Positions 8,683-16,803 are shown, counted from the first letter of the stretch. The stretch: DNA of 64,000 nucleotides from CALABS01 sp050260775 (GCA_050260775.1 JBLNCP010000023.1:62001-126000), one strand, 5' to 3'. Numbers and translations are program-made. Notes: a model not told the origin generated them from the sequence alone.

Positions 8683-9686
8683 GCCTGCCCCCATAGCACG
8701 AGAACGACGAGGCCTGCGTCGACGACGCAGGCGACGGTGAACAGGACCAGCGCCTTGTCCAGGTCGGCGACGGTGGCGCGCGCCCGGCCCGCCCCGATCC
8801 ACTTCTCGTCGACGGTCAGGCCGGGATACTTGCGCGGGCCGCCCAGGGCGAGCCCCAGCGCGCCGGCCATGGCAGCCTCGGGCCAGCCGGAATTGGGGCT
8901 TCGGTGGTGGCGGGCGTCGGTGGCCATGGTCTTCAGCGCCGCCAGCGGCCGGCCGCCGGGCGCGCACAGGGCGGCAAACGCGATGACGAGCCCGGCCAGC
9001 CGTGCCGGGATCAGGTTCAGCCAGTCGTCGAGGCGGGCCGAGGCCCAGCCGAAGGCGCGGTACTTGTCGTTGCGGTAGCCGACCATGCTGTCCAGCGTGT
9101 TGACCGTCTTGTAGAGCAGCAGGCCGGGAAGCCCGAGCAGGGCGTACCAGAACACCGGCGCCACCACGGCGTCCGAGAAGTTCTCGGCCAGGCTCTCGAT
9201 GGCGGCGCGCGCCACCCCGTGCTCGTCGAGCGACTGGGGATCGCGGCCGACGATGCGCGACACCGCATAACGCCCCGCCTCCAGGCCTTTGGCCTGCAGG
9301 GCGCGGGCGACGTCGTGGACGTGCTCGAACAGGCCGCGCTGGGCGAGCAGGGTGGCGGCGACGAACACCTCGACCAGCCAGGCATGCGGCAGGCTGCGGG
9401 CGACGAAGGCGATGGTTGCCCCGGCGGTGAGCGCGCCGGTGCCCACGACCGCCACCAGCACGATGCCCCGCACCCTGCGGTCCGCGTCGGGCAGGTCGGC
9501 GCGATTCAGGCGGCGGTCGAGGCCGGCGATGATGCGCCCGATCGCCACCACCGGATGGGGCACCCAGCGGAAAAGCCACGGCATGTCCCCCAGCACCGCG
9601 TCGAGCGCGAGCGCCATGAACAGCAGCACAAGACCTTCGGGAGCATGGCCGAAATGGGAGAACAGGGGGAGCATGACGGCCAGCAT
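8679..9686 (-). CDS. cobD: Adenosylcobinamide-phosphate synthase
   Basis: CobD/CbiB is the integral membrane enzyme that attaches (R)-1-aminopropan-2-ol (or its phosphate) to the propionate f side chain of adenosylcobyric acid. The 335-residue product shows the family landmarks ALALDAVLGDMPWLFRWVPHPVV near the start, the central IVGRDPQSLDEHGVARAAIESLAENFSD, and the LLYKTVNTLDSMVGYRND region, with about five hydrophobic helices. The ATG at 9686 gives MLAVMLPLF; a second ATG at 9674 is possible. The open frame extends further upstream, but that part would run into the cbiX promoter and has no family resemblance. It is divergent from cbiX and is followed by the overlapping MFS gene. Confidence 0.93.
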   Translation of the reverse strand: MLAVMLPLFSHFGHAPEGLVLLFMALALDAVLGDMPWLFRWVPHPVVAIGRIIAGLDRRLNRADLPDADRRVRGIVLVAVVGTGALTAGATIAFVARSLPHAWLVEVFVAATLLAQRGLFEHVHDVARALQAKGLEAGRYAVSRIVGRDPQSLDEHGVARAAIESLAENFSDAVVAPVFWYALLGLPGLLLYKTVNTLDSMVGYRNDKYRAFGWASARLDDWLNLIPARLAGLVIAFAALCAPGGRPLAALKTMATDARHHRSPNSGWPEAAMAGALGLALGGPRKYPGLTVDEKWIGAGRARATVADLDKALVLFTVACVVDAGLVVLVLWGQA

Positions 9687-9703
9687 ATTCGGCACTTTTG
9701 GGC

Positions 9704-9733
9704 CTGACAATGCCGCTGGGTGGACACTATAGT
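9704..9733 (+). promoter_or_regulatory. Predicted sigma-70-type promoter of the cbiX-cobHLIJ operon
   Basis: CTGACA (9704-9709) and TATAGT (9728-9733) lie 18 bp apart in the cobD/cbiX divergent spacer and point toward cbiX, about 78 bp upstream of its start. They stand out from the surrounding GC-rich sequence. No B12-riboswitch box was found between this promoter and cbiX. The call is based on sequence match only. Confidence 0.4.
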
Positions 9734-9810
9734 CCGCTCGCGCGACCGCCGGCCGGAGGCACGGACCAGCCGGCGCGCCATTGAGACGCTCAGAGGCAAG
9801 GACCAGGCGA

Positions 9811-10803
9811 ATGACGGGCCAAGGAATGACGGGTAAGACGGGTGTGATGATTTGTGGGCACGGCAGCCGCGACGTGGATGCCATCGCCGAATTCGACCGC
9901 CTGGCGGCCCACCTGCGCGACCGCCTGCCGCAATACGCCGTGGAAAGCGGCTACCTGGAATTCGCCCGCCCGGTCATCCGCGACGGCCTCGACGCGCTCA
10001 AGGCCAAGGGCGTCGAGCGCATCCTGGCGGTGCCCGGCATGCTGTTCGCCGCCGGCCACGTCAAGAACGACCTGCCGTGGGAGGTCAATTCCTTCGCCTC
10101 CGAGCATCCCGAGCTGTCGGTCACCTTCGGCCGCGAGCTCGCCATCGATCCCAAGCTGCTGGCCGCCGCCCGCGCCCGCATCGAGGAGGCCGAGGCCCAG
10201 GGCAAGGCCGGCATCGCGCGCAAGGACACCCTGCTGCTGGTGGTCGGCCGCGGCACCAACGACCCCGACGCCAATTCCAACGTCGCCAAGGTGGCGCGCA
10301 TGCTGTGGGAAGGCATGGGGTTCGGCTGGGCCGAGACCGCGTTCTCGGGCGTCGCCTATCCGCTGGTGGACGAGGCGCTCCAGCGGGTGGCGCGGCTGGG
10401 CTACGCCCGCATCATCGTGTTCCCCTACTTCCTGTTCACCGGCATTCTGGTCAAGCGCATCTACGCCTGGGCCGACGAAGCCGCCGCCAACCCCGGCATC
10501 GAGGTGCTGAAGGCGCCCTACCTCAACGACCACCCCCTGGTGATCGACAGCTTCGTCGAGCGCGTCGAGGAATGCCTAACCGGCGACACCGCCATGAACT
10601 GCTCGCTGTGCAAGTACCGCGAGCAGGTGGTCGGCTACGAGGCCTCGGTCGGCGCGGTGCAGGCCGGCCATCACCACCACGTGCGCGGCATCGGCACCGA
10701 CGGCGACCATGGCCATGATCATCATCACCATGATCATGACCACGGCCATGGGCATCATCACCACGGCCATCACCACCACCATCATCACCATCACGACGAA
10801 TAG
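9811..10803 (+). CDS. cbiX: Sirohydrochlorin cobaltochelatase, long CbiX with His-rich tail
   Basis: CbiX inserts Co2+ into sirohydrochlorin (factor II), the committing step of the early-cobalt route. The 330-residue protein is the two-domain long form. The N-terminal domain holds ICGHGSRD near residue 14, with the catalytic His; the second domain begins LLLVVGRGTNDPDANSN near residue 146. A CSLCKYREQ motif near residue 265 is the redox Cys pair described for long CbiX proteins, which may bind Fe-S. The last 50 residues contain 26 histidines interspersed with Asp and Gly, a likely cobalt store or delivery tail. The ATG at 9811 has AAGGA eight bases upstream; an ATG at 9826 is the alternative. 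It heads the operon with cobH, cobL, cobI and cbiG-cobJ. Confidence 0.93.
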   Translation: MTGQGMTGKTGVMICGHGSRDVDAIAEFDRLAAHLRDRLPQYAVESGYLEFARPVIRDGLDALKAKGVERILAVPGMLFAAGHVKNDLPWEVNSFASEHPELSVTFGRELAIDPKLLAAARARIEEAEAQGKAGIARKDTLLLVVGRGTNDPDANSNVAKVARMLWEGMGFGWAETAFSGVAYPLVDEALQRVARLGYARIIVFPYFLFTGILVKRIYAWADEAAANPGIEVLKAPYLNDHPLVIDSFVERVEECLTGDTAMNCSLCKYREQVVGYEASVGAVQAGHHHHVRGIGTDGDHGHDHHHHDHDHGHGHHHHGHHHHHHHHHDE

Positions 10804-10811
10804 GCCGTCGC

Positions 10812-11447
10812 ATGGCTTCCCAGCCGTACGACTGGATCCGCGACCCGGCCGAGATCTACCGCAACTCCTTCGCCGCCATCCGCCGCGAGGTCGATCTGGA
10901 GCGGATCGCACCCGACATGCGGGACGTGGTGGTGCGGGTGGTGCACGCCTGCGGCATGACCGACGTGGTCGCCGACATGGCGTGGAGCGACGGGGCTGGG
11001 GCGGCCGGGCGGGCGGCGCTGGCCGCGGGCGCGCCGGTGCTGGTGGATGCCGAGATGGTGGCGCACGGCATCATTCGCCGCCGCCTGCCGGCGGGCTGCG
11101 AGGTGGTGTGCACGCTGAACGATCCCCAGGTTCCCGATCTGGCCGCGCGGGACGCCACCACCCGTTCCGCAGCCGCAACGGAGCTGTGGCTGCCCCGCCT
11201 GGGCGGTGCGGTGGTGGCGGTCGGCAACGCGCCCACCGCCCTGTTCCGCTTGCTGGAACTGGTGGGCGAGGGCGCGCCGCGTCCGGCCCTGGTGCTTGGC
11301 TTCGCCGTCGGTTTCGTCGGCGCCGCCGAGTCGAAGGAGGCGCTGATCGCCTCAAACCTGCCCTTCGTCACCGTGCGCGGGCGCCGCGGCGGCAGCGCCA
11401 TGGCGGCGGCGGCGGTCAACGCCCTGGCGGGGGAACTGGAAGGATGA
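10812..11447 (+). CDS. cobH: Precorrin-8X methylmutase
   Basis: CobH/CbiC moves the methyl group from C-11 to C-12, giving hydrogenobyrinic or cobyrinic acid. The 211-residue product has the family hallmarks DPAEIYRNSF near residue 11, the conserved RVVHACGMTDVV with the catalytic His near residue 44, and the C-terminal AVGFVGAAESKEAL. Length is normal. It starts eight bases after the cbiX stop, and its stop overlaps the cobL start as ATGA, so it is in the middle of a tightly coupled operon. Confidence 0.95.
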   Translation: MASQPYDWIRDPAEIYRNSFAAIRREVDLERIAPDMRDVVVRVVHACGMTDVVADMAWSDGAGAAGRAALAAGAPVLVDAEMVAHGIIRRRLPAGCEVVCTLNDPQVPDLAARDATTRSAAATELWLPRLGGAVVAVGNAPTALFRLLELVGEGAPRPALVLGFAVGFVGAAESKEALIASNLPFVTVRGRRGGSAMAAAAVNALAGELEG

Positions 11448-12619
11448 ATACGCCCTGGCTCACCGTAATCGGGATCGGCGAGGACGGGCTCGAAGGCCTG
11501 GCCCCGGCGGTGCGTACCCTGGTGGAGACCGCTGAGGTACTGGTCGGCGGCGAGCGCCACCTCTCGATGGTCCCCGGCGTGGCAGAGCGCCATCCCTGGC
11601 CGTCGCCCTTCGCCGAAGGCAAGGCGTTGCTTGACTCATTGCGTGGCCGCAACGTCGTCGTCCTTGTTTCCGGCGATCCCTTGTGGTTCGGCGCCGGCGC
11701 CACCCTGGGCCGCTGGTTCCCGGGCGAGCTCACCGTCATTCCCCATGTCGGCGCCTTCTCGCTGGCGGCGGCCCGCCTGGGCTGGGCCCTGCACGAATGC
11801 CTGTGCCTGACCGCCCATGGCCGCCCGGTCGAGGCGCTGGCCCTGCATCTCGCGCCCGGCCGCCGGCTGCTGGTGCTGTCCGAGGACCGCGCCACCCCGG
11901 CCAAGGTCGCCGCCCTGCTGGCCGAGCGCGGCTTCGCCCCCTCCACCATCACCGTGCTCGAACACCTGGGCGGTCCGGCCGAGCGCGTCGTCGACTGGCG
12001 CGAGGCCCAGGCCGACCTCAACCTGGTCGCCGTCGAGGTGGCGGCGGACCGTGGGACGCGGGCGTTGCCGCTGGTCCCCGGGCTGCCCGACGACGCCTTC
12101 ACCCATGACGGCCAGCTGACCAAGCGCGAGATCCGCGCCGTCACCCTGTCGACGCTGGCGCCGCTGCCTGGGCAATTGCTGTGGGACGTGGGCGCCGGCT
12201 GCGGCTCCATCGCCATCGAATGGATGCGGGCGGGCGGCCGCGCGGTGGCCATCGAGCCCCATCCGGCGCGCGCCGCCCACATCGCCCGCAACGCCGCCTT
12301 CCTGGGCGTGCCGTCGCTGGAGATCATCCAGGGGCTGGCGCCCGACGTGCTGCCCTACACCGACCCCGACGCGGTGTTCGTCGGCGGCGGCGTTTCGGCA
12401 CCCGGCCTGCTGGAGGCGTGCTGGGCGGCGCTGAAATCCGGTGGCCGCATGGTCGCCAACGCGGTGACGGTCGAGGGCGAGGTGGCGCTGGCCGCCTTCC
12501 GGACCTCGCACGGCGGCGAGATGACCCGCCTGGCGGTGGCGCGGCTGGCCCCCACCGGCGGCTTCCACACCTGGCACCCGGCCATGCCGGTGACCCAGTG
12601 GGCGGGGGTGAAGCCGTGA
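11444..12619 (+). CDS. cobL: Precorrin-6Y C5,15-methyltransferase (decarboxylating), CbiE-CbiT fusion
   Basis: CobL methylates C-5 and C-15 and removes the acetate at C-12. The 391-residue protein is the usual two-domain fusion. The N-terminal CbiE-like tetrapyrrole methylase starts LTVIGIGEDGLEGL and contains VLVSGDPLWFGAG near residue 75. The C-terminal CbiT-like Rossmann methyltransferase carries the SAM loop WDVGAGCGSIAIEW near residue 247 and FVGGGVS near residue 310. Both SAM sites look intact. It overlaps cobH (ATGA) upstream and cobI (GTGA) downstream. Confidence 0.95.
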   Translation: MNTPWLTVIGIGEDGLEGLAPAVRTLVETAEVLVGGERHLSMVPGVAERHPWPSPFAEGKALLDSLRGRNVVVLVSGDPLWFGAGATLGRWFPGELTVIPHVGAFSLAAARLGWALHECLCLTAHGRPVEALALHLAPGRRLLVLSEDRATPAKVAALLAERGFAPSTITVLEHLGGPAERVVDWREAQADLNLVAVEVAADRGTRALPLVPGLPDDAFTHDGQLTKREIRAVTLSTLAPLPGQLLWDVGAGCGSIAIEWMRAGGRAVAIEPHPARAAHIARNAAFLGVPSLEIIQGLAPDVLPYTDPDAVFVGGGVSAPGLLEACWAALKSGGRMVANAVTVEGEVALAAFRTSHGGEMTRLAVARLAPTGGFHTWHPAMPVTQWAGVKP

Positions 12620-13308
12620 CCACTGGCACCCTCTACGGCGTGGGCGTTGGCCCCGGCGATCCCGAATTGTTGACGCTGAAGGCGGTGCGGATCCTGCGTG
12701 AGGCGCCGGTGCTGGCGTGGCCGGCGCCGCTCGAGGGCGACGGGATGGCGCGGACCGTGGCCGCGCCGCACATCTCCGCCGGCAAGATCGAGATCCCCAT
12801 TCGCCTCGCCTTCCGTCCCGAGCGCGACGACACCGAGGCCGCCTATGGGACCGCCTGCGAAACGATTGCCGGGCACTTGGCTGCCGGCCGCGACGTGGCG
12901 GTGCTGTGCGAGGGCGATCCGATGTTCTTCGGCTCGTTCATCCATCTGCTGGCCAAGCTGGGGCCCGCCTTCCCGGTGGCCGTGGTGCCCGGCGTCGCCG
13001 CGATGATGGCCGCCGCCGCCGCCTGGACCCATCCGCTGGCCACCCTCGACGAGGCGCTGGCCGTCATTCCCGCCACCCGCCCCGAAGCCGAGATCGAGCG
13101 CCTGCTCGCCGCCGCCGACGCCGCCGTGATCATGAAGGTCGGCCGCCATCTGCCCAAGGTGCGGCGCGTGCTGGCGCGCCTGGGCCTCGACGGCCACGCC
13201 CGCTTCGCCGAGCGCGTCGGCCTGCCCGAGCAGCGGCTGGCGCCGCTGGCCGAGATCGAAACCGCTCCCTATTTTTCGCTCATCCTGGTGTCCAAGGACC
13301 GTCCATGA
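12616..13308 (+). CDS. cobI: Precorrin-2 C20-methyltransferase
   Basis: CobI/CbiL methylates C-20 of precorrin-2 or cobalt-factor II. The 230-residue protein begins at a GTG that overlaps the cobL stop (GTGA). It shows the tetrapyrrole-methylase opening GVGVGPGDPELLTLKA at residues 7-22, the second glycine-rich SAM segment VLCEGDPMFFGS near residue 96, and VVPGVAAMMAAAA near residue 123. LAWPAP occupies the region after the first motif where CobI proteins usually read F or Y, a minor variation. Whether the substrate carries cobalt cannot be told from sequence; CbiX in the same operon favours the cobalt form. Confidence 0.94.
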   Translation: MTTGTLYGVGVGPGDPELLTLKAVRILREAPVLAWPAPLEGDGMARTVAAPHISAGKIEIPIRLAFRPERDDTEAAYGTACETIAGHLAAGRDVAVLCEGDPMFFGSFIHLLAKLGPAFPVAVVPGVAAMMAAAAAWTHPLATLDEALAVIPATRPEAEIERLLAAADAAVIMKVGRHLPKVRRVLARLGLDGHARFAERVGLPEQRLAPLAEIETAPYFSLILVSKDRP

Positions 13309-15092
13309 CCGCTGCCGTGCTCCTCGTCACCCCTGCCGCCCTCGCCACCGCCCGCCGGGTGGCCGCCGCCCTGCCGGGCGCCCGCCTGCACGGACTGTCC
13401 GGCCGGATCGAGGCCGACGAGAGCTTCACCGACACGGCCGCCCAATTGCGCTCTCTGTTCCTGGCCGGCACCCCCATCATCGGCGTCTGCGCCGCCGGCA
13501 TTCTCATCCGCGCCCTGGCGCCGCTGCTGTCGGACAAGCGGGCCGAGCCGCCGGTCGTGGCGGTGGCGCCCGACGGGTCGGCGGTGGTGCCGCTCTTGGG
13601 CGGCCACCACGGCGCCAACCGGCTGGCCCGTGCCCTGGCCGACGCGCTCGGTTGCCCCGCCGCCGTGACCACCGCCGGCGATCTCTCGCTGGGGGTGGCG
13701 CTGGACGAGCCGCCGCCCGGCTGGCGGGTGGCCAACCCGGAGGCTGCCAAGCCGGTCGCCGCCGCGCTGCTGGCCGGCGAGCCGGTGCGCATCGAGGTCG
13801 AGGCCGGTGAAGCCGGCTGGCTGTCCGCTCTCGCCTTCGCCGACGATTCTTCGCTCGCGGTTCGCGTCACCGATCGCGCCATCGATGCCGACGACGACGA
13901 ACTGGTGCTGCATCCGCCCGTCCTCGCCCTTGGGGTCGGGTGCGAGCGCGGTACCGATCCGGCCGAACTGGAGGCGCTGGCCCGCGAGGTGCTGGCCGCC
14001 GAGGCCCTGGCCCCGGGCGCGGTGGCCTGCGTCGCCTCGGTCGACCTCAAGGCCGACGAGCAGGCGGTCCATGCGCTGGCCCGCTCGCTGGGGGTGCCGG
14101 CCCGCTTCTTCACCGCCGGCGAGCTCAACGCGCAGGCCGCGCGTCTGGCCAATCCGTCCGAGATCGTGCTGAAGGAGATCGGCTGCCCCGGCGTCGCCGA
14201 GGGCGCGGCGTTGGCTGTTGCCGGGCCGGATGGCCAGCTGGTGGTGCCCAAGACCAAGTCGAAGCGGGCGACGGTGGCGGTGGCCCGCGCGCCCCAGGCT
14301 ATCGACGCCCTCGCCGTCGGCCGGCCTCGCGGCCGGCTGTTCGTGGTGGGCATCGGCCCCGGCGCCGCCGACTGGCGCACGCCCGAAGCCTCGTCCGCCA
14401 TCGCCCAGGCCAGCGATCTGGTGGGCTACGGCATGTATCTCGACCTGCTGGGTCATGCCGCCTCCGGAAAGACCCGCCACGAGAGCGGGCTGGGAGCCGA
14501 GGCCGACCGCGCCCGCATGGCGCTCGATCTCGCCGCCGATGGGCGCACGGTCGCCCTGGTGTGCTCGGGCGATTCCGGCATCTACGCCCTGGCCACGCTG
14601 GTGTTCGAACTGATCGACCGCGAGTGCCGCCCGGAATGGAACCGACTCGAGGTGACGGTGGTGCCGGGGGTGTCGGCGCTGCAGGCCGCCGCCGCCCGCG
14701 CCGGGGCGCCGGTCAACCACGACTTCTGCACCATCTCGCTGTCCGACCTGCTGACCCCGTGGGAGACCATCGAGAAGCGGCTGAAGGCGGCCGCCGAGGC
14801 CGACTTCGTCGTCTGCTTCTACAATCCGGTGTCGCAGCGCCGCCGCGACCAGCTGGCCCGCGCCCGCGATATCCTGCTGACCGGGCGCCCGGCCGAGACG
14901 CCCGTCATCCTGGCCCGCCAGCTCGGCCGGCCCGGCGAGACCATCGATATCATTACGCTGGCGGAATTGACCCCCGAACGGGCCGACATGCTGACCATGG
15001 TGGTGGTGGGCAGCTCGGAGTCCCGGCGGCTCGACCTCGCTTCGGGGACGCGGGTCTACACGCCGCGCGGCTACGCCAAGAAGCTTACCTGA
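13305..15092 (+). CDS. cobJ: CbiG-CobJ fusion: cobalt-precorrin-5A hydrolase and precorrin-3B C17-methyltransferase
   Basis: A 595-residue fusion of two consecutive B12 enzymes. Residues 1 to about 335 are CbiG, which opens the delta-lactone of cobalt-precorrin-5A and releases acetaldehyde: LLVTPAALATARRVAAAL, FLAGTPIIGVCAAGILIRAL, and LLGGHHGANRLARALA with the two-His segment. From residue about 345 a complete CobJ/CbiH methylase follows: LFVVGIGPGAADWRTPEA, LVCSGDSGIYALA near residue 410, and VVPGVSALQAAAARAGAP. CobJ makes the C-17 methylation and ring contraction. CbiG is normally associated with the anaerobic route. The ATG overlaps the cobI stop. The 3' end overlaps a convergent small gene by 8 bp. 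Confidence 0.94.
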   Translation: MTAAVLLVTPAALATARRVAAALPGARLHGLSGRIEADESFTDTAAQLRSLFLAGTPIIGVCAAGILIRALAPLLSDKRAEPPVVAVAPDGSAVVPLLGGHHGANRLARALADALGCPAAVTTAGDLSLGVALDEPPPGWRVANPEAAKPVAAALLAGEPVRIEVEAGEAGWLSALAFADDSSLAVRVTDRAIDADDDELVLHPPVLALGVGCERGTDPAELEALAREVLAAEALAPGAVACVASVDLKADEQAVHALARSLGVPARFFTAGELNAQAARLANPSEIVLKEIGCPGVAEGAALAVAGPDGQLVVPKTKSKRATVAVARAPQAIDALAVGRPRGRLFVVGIGPGAADWRTPEASSAIAQASDLVGYGMYLDLLGHAASGKTRHESGLGAEADRARMALDLAADGRTVALVCSGDSGIYALATLVFELIDRECRPEWNRLEVTVVPGVSALQAAAARAGAPVNHDFCTISLSDLLTPWETIEKRLKAAAEADFVVCFYNPVSQRRRDQLARARDILLTGRPAETPVILARQLGRPGETIDIITLAELTPERADMLTMVVVGSSESRRLDLASGTRVYTPRGYAKKLT

Positions 15093-15384
15093 GCGCCAGC
15101 CCGACGGCGGCCCACCAGCCGCCGGCAAAACCCATGGCGGCCAACACCAGACTTTGCAGCCAGGCCGCGCGCTTGCGCTTCGCCGCGCGGGTCGGCCGGC
15201 CGAATAGCACCCGCAGGCCTTCCTGCAACGCCAGGTCGGCGGCGACCCGGTGCGCGTCCTCGGGGTGGGCGATCAGGTGCGCCTCCACCTCAGCCTGCCG
15301 CGCCGGATCCAGCCTGCCGTCCACGTAGGCCAGCAGGTCGGATTCGGAGACGGGAGCGCGGTTGCGGCGCGGGCTGGCAGTCAT
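15085..15384 (-). CDS. Small anti-sigma-factor-like membrane protein
   Basis: A 99-residue protein with the N-terminal signature SESDLLAYVDGRLDPARQAEVEAHL, followed by HPEDAHRVAADLALQEGLR. This is typical of short anti-sigma or transmembrane-regulator proteins. It ends in a single hydrophobic helix (about residues 77-97) preceded by a very basic segment, TRAAKRKRA. No zinc-binding His-Cys motif and no adjacent ECF sigma factor gene are visible, so an anti-sigma role is only suggested by the N-terminal resemblance. It follows the DUF4168 gene on the same strand by 21 bp and overlaps the cobJ 3' end. Confidence 0.6.
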   Translation of the reverse strand: MTASPRRNRAPVSESDLLAYVDGRLDPARQAEVEAHLIAHPEDAHRVAADLALQEGLRVLFGRPTRAAKRKRAAWLQSLVLAAMGFAGGWWAAVGLALR

Positions 15385-15405
15385 CGCTTGGGGCCCTGAT
15401 CTGAC

Positions 15406-15840
15406 TTATTCTATGCCTTGGGCTTCGCTGTCCTGGTCGGCGGAGGGATCGGAGGCGAGCTGCTCCAGGATGCCCTGGACGCGGTCCTGCAGCCCGGGAT
15501 CCTCGCGCACCGCCAGGGCGATCTGGTTGTAGCGGTCGATGCTCATGCCGTCCTGCTTGACGGCGGCTTCCATGTCGGCCACCGCCAGCTTGGTCAGCTC
15601 GTCGACGCGGCTGGGGTCGGATTCCTGCTGGATCATCATCATGTAGCCGTGCTGGACCCCGATCAGGCGCACGAAGGCGGCGACGAAGTTGGCCAGTTCC
15701 CCGTCGTCCGGGGACGGCTCGAGGGCCTGGCCGGCGGCCGGTGGCGGCTGGACATCGGGGGCGTCGGCGGCACGGACGGCCGGCACCGCCACGGCGAGAC
15801 TGAGCGATACCAGGGCAGCCGAGAGGAGGGGGAGTTTCAT
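15406..15840 (-). CDS. Exported DUF4168-like protein
   Basis: A 144-residue secreted protein with a signal peptide beginning MKLPLLSAALVSLSLAVAV and cleaved near VRAADA. The mature part is short and helical. It has a DELTKLAVADMEAAVKQDGMS segment and ends SIDRYNQIALAVREDPGLQDRVQGIL, a pattern seen in DUF4168 proteins of unknown function. The ATG at 15840 has an AGGAAAGG ribosome site and is preferred to a longer frame that starts at 15894 without a signal peptide. It is divergent from cobM across a 142-bp spacer containing a nested inverted repeat. Confidence 0.65.
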   Translation of the reverse strand: MKLPLLSAALVSLSLAVAVPAVRAADAPDVQPPPAAGQALEPSPDDGELANFVAAFVRLIGVQHGYMMMIQQESDPSRVDELTKLAVADMEAAVKQDGMSIDRYNQIALAVREDPGLQDRVQGILEQLASDPSADQDSEAQGIE

Positions 15841-15860
15841 GTTGGGGGCCTTTCCTCGGG

Positions 15861-15937
15861 GTTCCGCAAACGCAAATGCCAGCCGGCCAAGCAATGTTCC
15901 CGGTTCGAAGGTGGCAGACCCCTAGCCCTTGCGGAAC
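15861..15937. promoter_or_regulatory. Nested inverted repeat in the DUF4168/cobM divergent spacer
   Basis: The 9-bp arms GTTCCGCAA (15861-15869) and TTGCGGAAC (15929-15937) pair perfectly and bracket a second pair, TGCCA (15877-15881) and TGGCA (15912-15916). The span is 77 nt and ends 45 nt before the cobM start. It could be a folded leader RNA or a protein operator. It is not a tRNA: there is no anticodon arm, and the T-loop-like GTTCGAA is misplaced. It does not contain B12-riboswitch core sequences. Confidence 0.4.
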
Positions 15938-15982
15938 GCCGCCGCTATCCTGCCCGCCCCGCCACCCAGTCTGTCAGGTGTC

Positions 15983-16741
15983 ATGACCGTCCATTTCATC
16001 GGCGCCGGCCCGGGCGCTCCCGACTTGATCACCGTCCGCGGCCTCAACTTCATCCGTCGCTGTCCGGTGGTGCTGTACGCCGGGTCGCTGGTGCCGGCCG
16101 AGGTGGTGGCCGAGGCGTCGCCCGGCGCGCGGGTGATCGACACCGCGCCCATGCACCTGGACGAGATCATCACCGAAATGACGGCGGCGCACGAGGCCGG
16201 GCTCGACGTCGCCCGCGTCCATTCGGGCGACCCCTCCATCTACGGCGCGGTGGCGGAGCAGATGCGGCGGCTCGACGCGCTGGGCATTCCCTACGACGTC
16301 ACCCCCGGCGTGCCCGCCTTCGCGGCGGCGGCGGCGGCCTTGAAGTGCGAACTGACGCTGCCCGACATCAGCCAGACGGTGATCGTCACCCGGACGGCGG
16401 TGCGCTCGTCCGGCATGCCCGAGGGCGAGGACCTTGCCACCCTGGGCAGGAGCCGCGCCACCATCGCCATCCACCTGTCGGTCAACAACCTCGCCCACGT
16501 GGTCAGGGAACTGACCCCCCATTACGGCGCCGACTGCCCGGTGGTGGTGGCCTACCGGGTGTCATGGCCCGACCAGGCCTTCGTCGCCGGCACCCTGGCC
16601 GACATCCGCGACAAGGTGAAGGAGGCCGGGTTCACGCGCACCGCCCTCATCCTGGTCGGCAAGGTGTTCGGCAATGCCGAGTTCAGCGAATCAAAGCTCT
16701 ACGACGCCGCCTTCACCCACGTGCTCCGGCCGGAGAAATAG
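15983..16741 (+). CDS. cobM: Precorrin-4 C11-methyltransferase
   Basis: CobM/CbiF methylates C-11 of precorrin-4 or cobalt-precorrin-4. The 252-residue product opens with VHFIGAGPGAPDLITVRG, the class motif with a short N-terminus, then has LVPAEVVAEAS. The second SAM segment is VHSGDPSIYGAVAEQM near residue 82, followed by DVTPGVPAFAAAAAAL and the C-terminal ALILVGKVFG. The ATG at 15983 was chosen over an upstream frame start at 15929 because the family motif begins five residues later. It is a single-gene unit between divergent and convergent neighbours. Confidence 0.94.
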   Translation: MTVHFIGAGPGAPDLITVRGLNFIRRCPVVLYAGSLVPAEVVAEASPGARVIDTAPMHLDEIITEMTAAHEAGLDVARVHSGDPSIYGAVAEQMRRLDALGIPYDVTPGVPAFAAAAAALKCELTLPDISQTVIVTRTAVRSSGMPEGEDLATLGRSRATIAIHLSVNNLAHVVRELTPHYGADCPVVVAYRVSWPDQAFVAGTLADIRDKVKEAGFTRTALILVGKVFGNAEFSESKLYDAAFTHVLRPEK

Positions 16742-16746
16742 GAATC

Positions 16747-16803
16747 ACCACGAAGACAGCCGGTCCTTGGCGCACTTGCCGTTTTACCCGCCGTCTTCGT
16801 GGT
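16747..16803. terminator. Inverted repeat at the convergent cobM/cobK junction
   Basis: ACCACGAAGAC (16747-16757) and GTCTTCGTGGT (16793-16803) form a perfect 11-bp inverted repeat with a 35-nt loop. It ends one base before the cobK stop codon. The position fits a shared transcription-end or mRNA-stabilising element, but there is no U-tract beside the stem. It could equally be one copy of a dispersed intergenic repeat. Confidence 0.4.

Noticed and set aside
9687..9810. Possible B12 riboswitch in the cobD/cbiX spacer.
   Set aside because: No B12-box-like or core helix sequences are visible; the same is true of the other cob gene leaders inspected.
10660..10803. His-rich end of cbiX as an artificial tag.
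   Set aside because: The histidines are interspersed with Asp and Gly over 50 residues and use mixed codons, as in natural metal-binding tails.
15861..15937. A tRNA gene in the 77-nt inverted repeat before cobM.
   Set aside because: The end stem is nine pairs, and the GTTCGAA motif is not at the T-loop distance from the 3' end; no anticodon arm forms.
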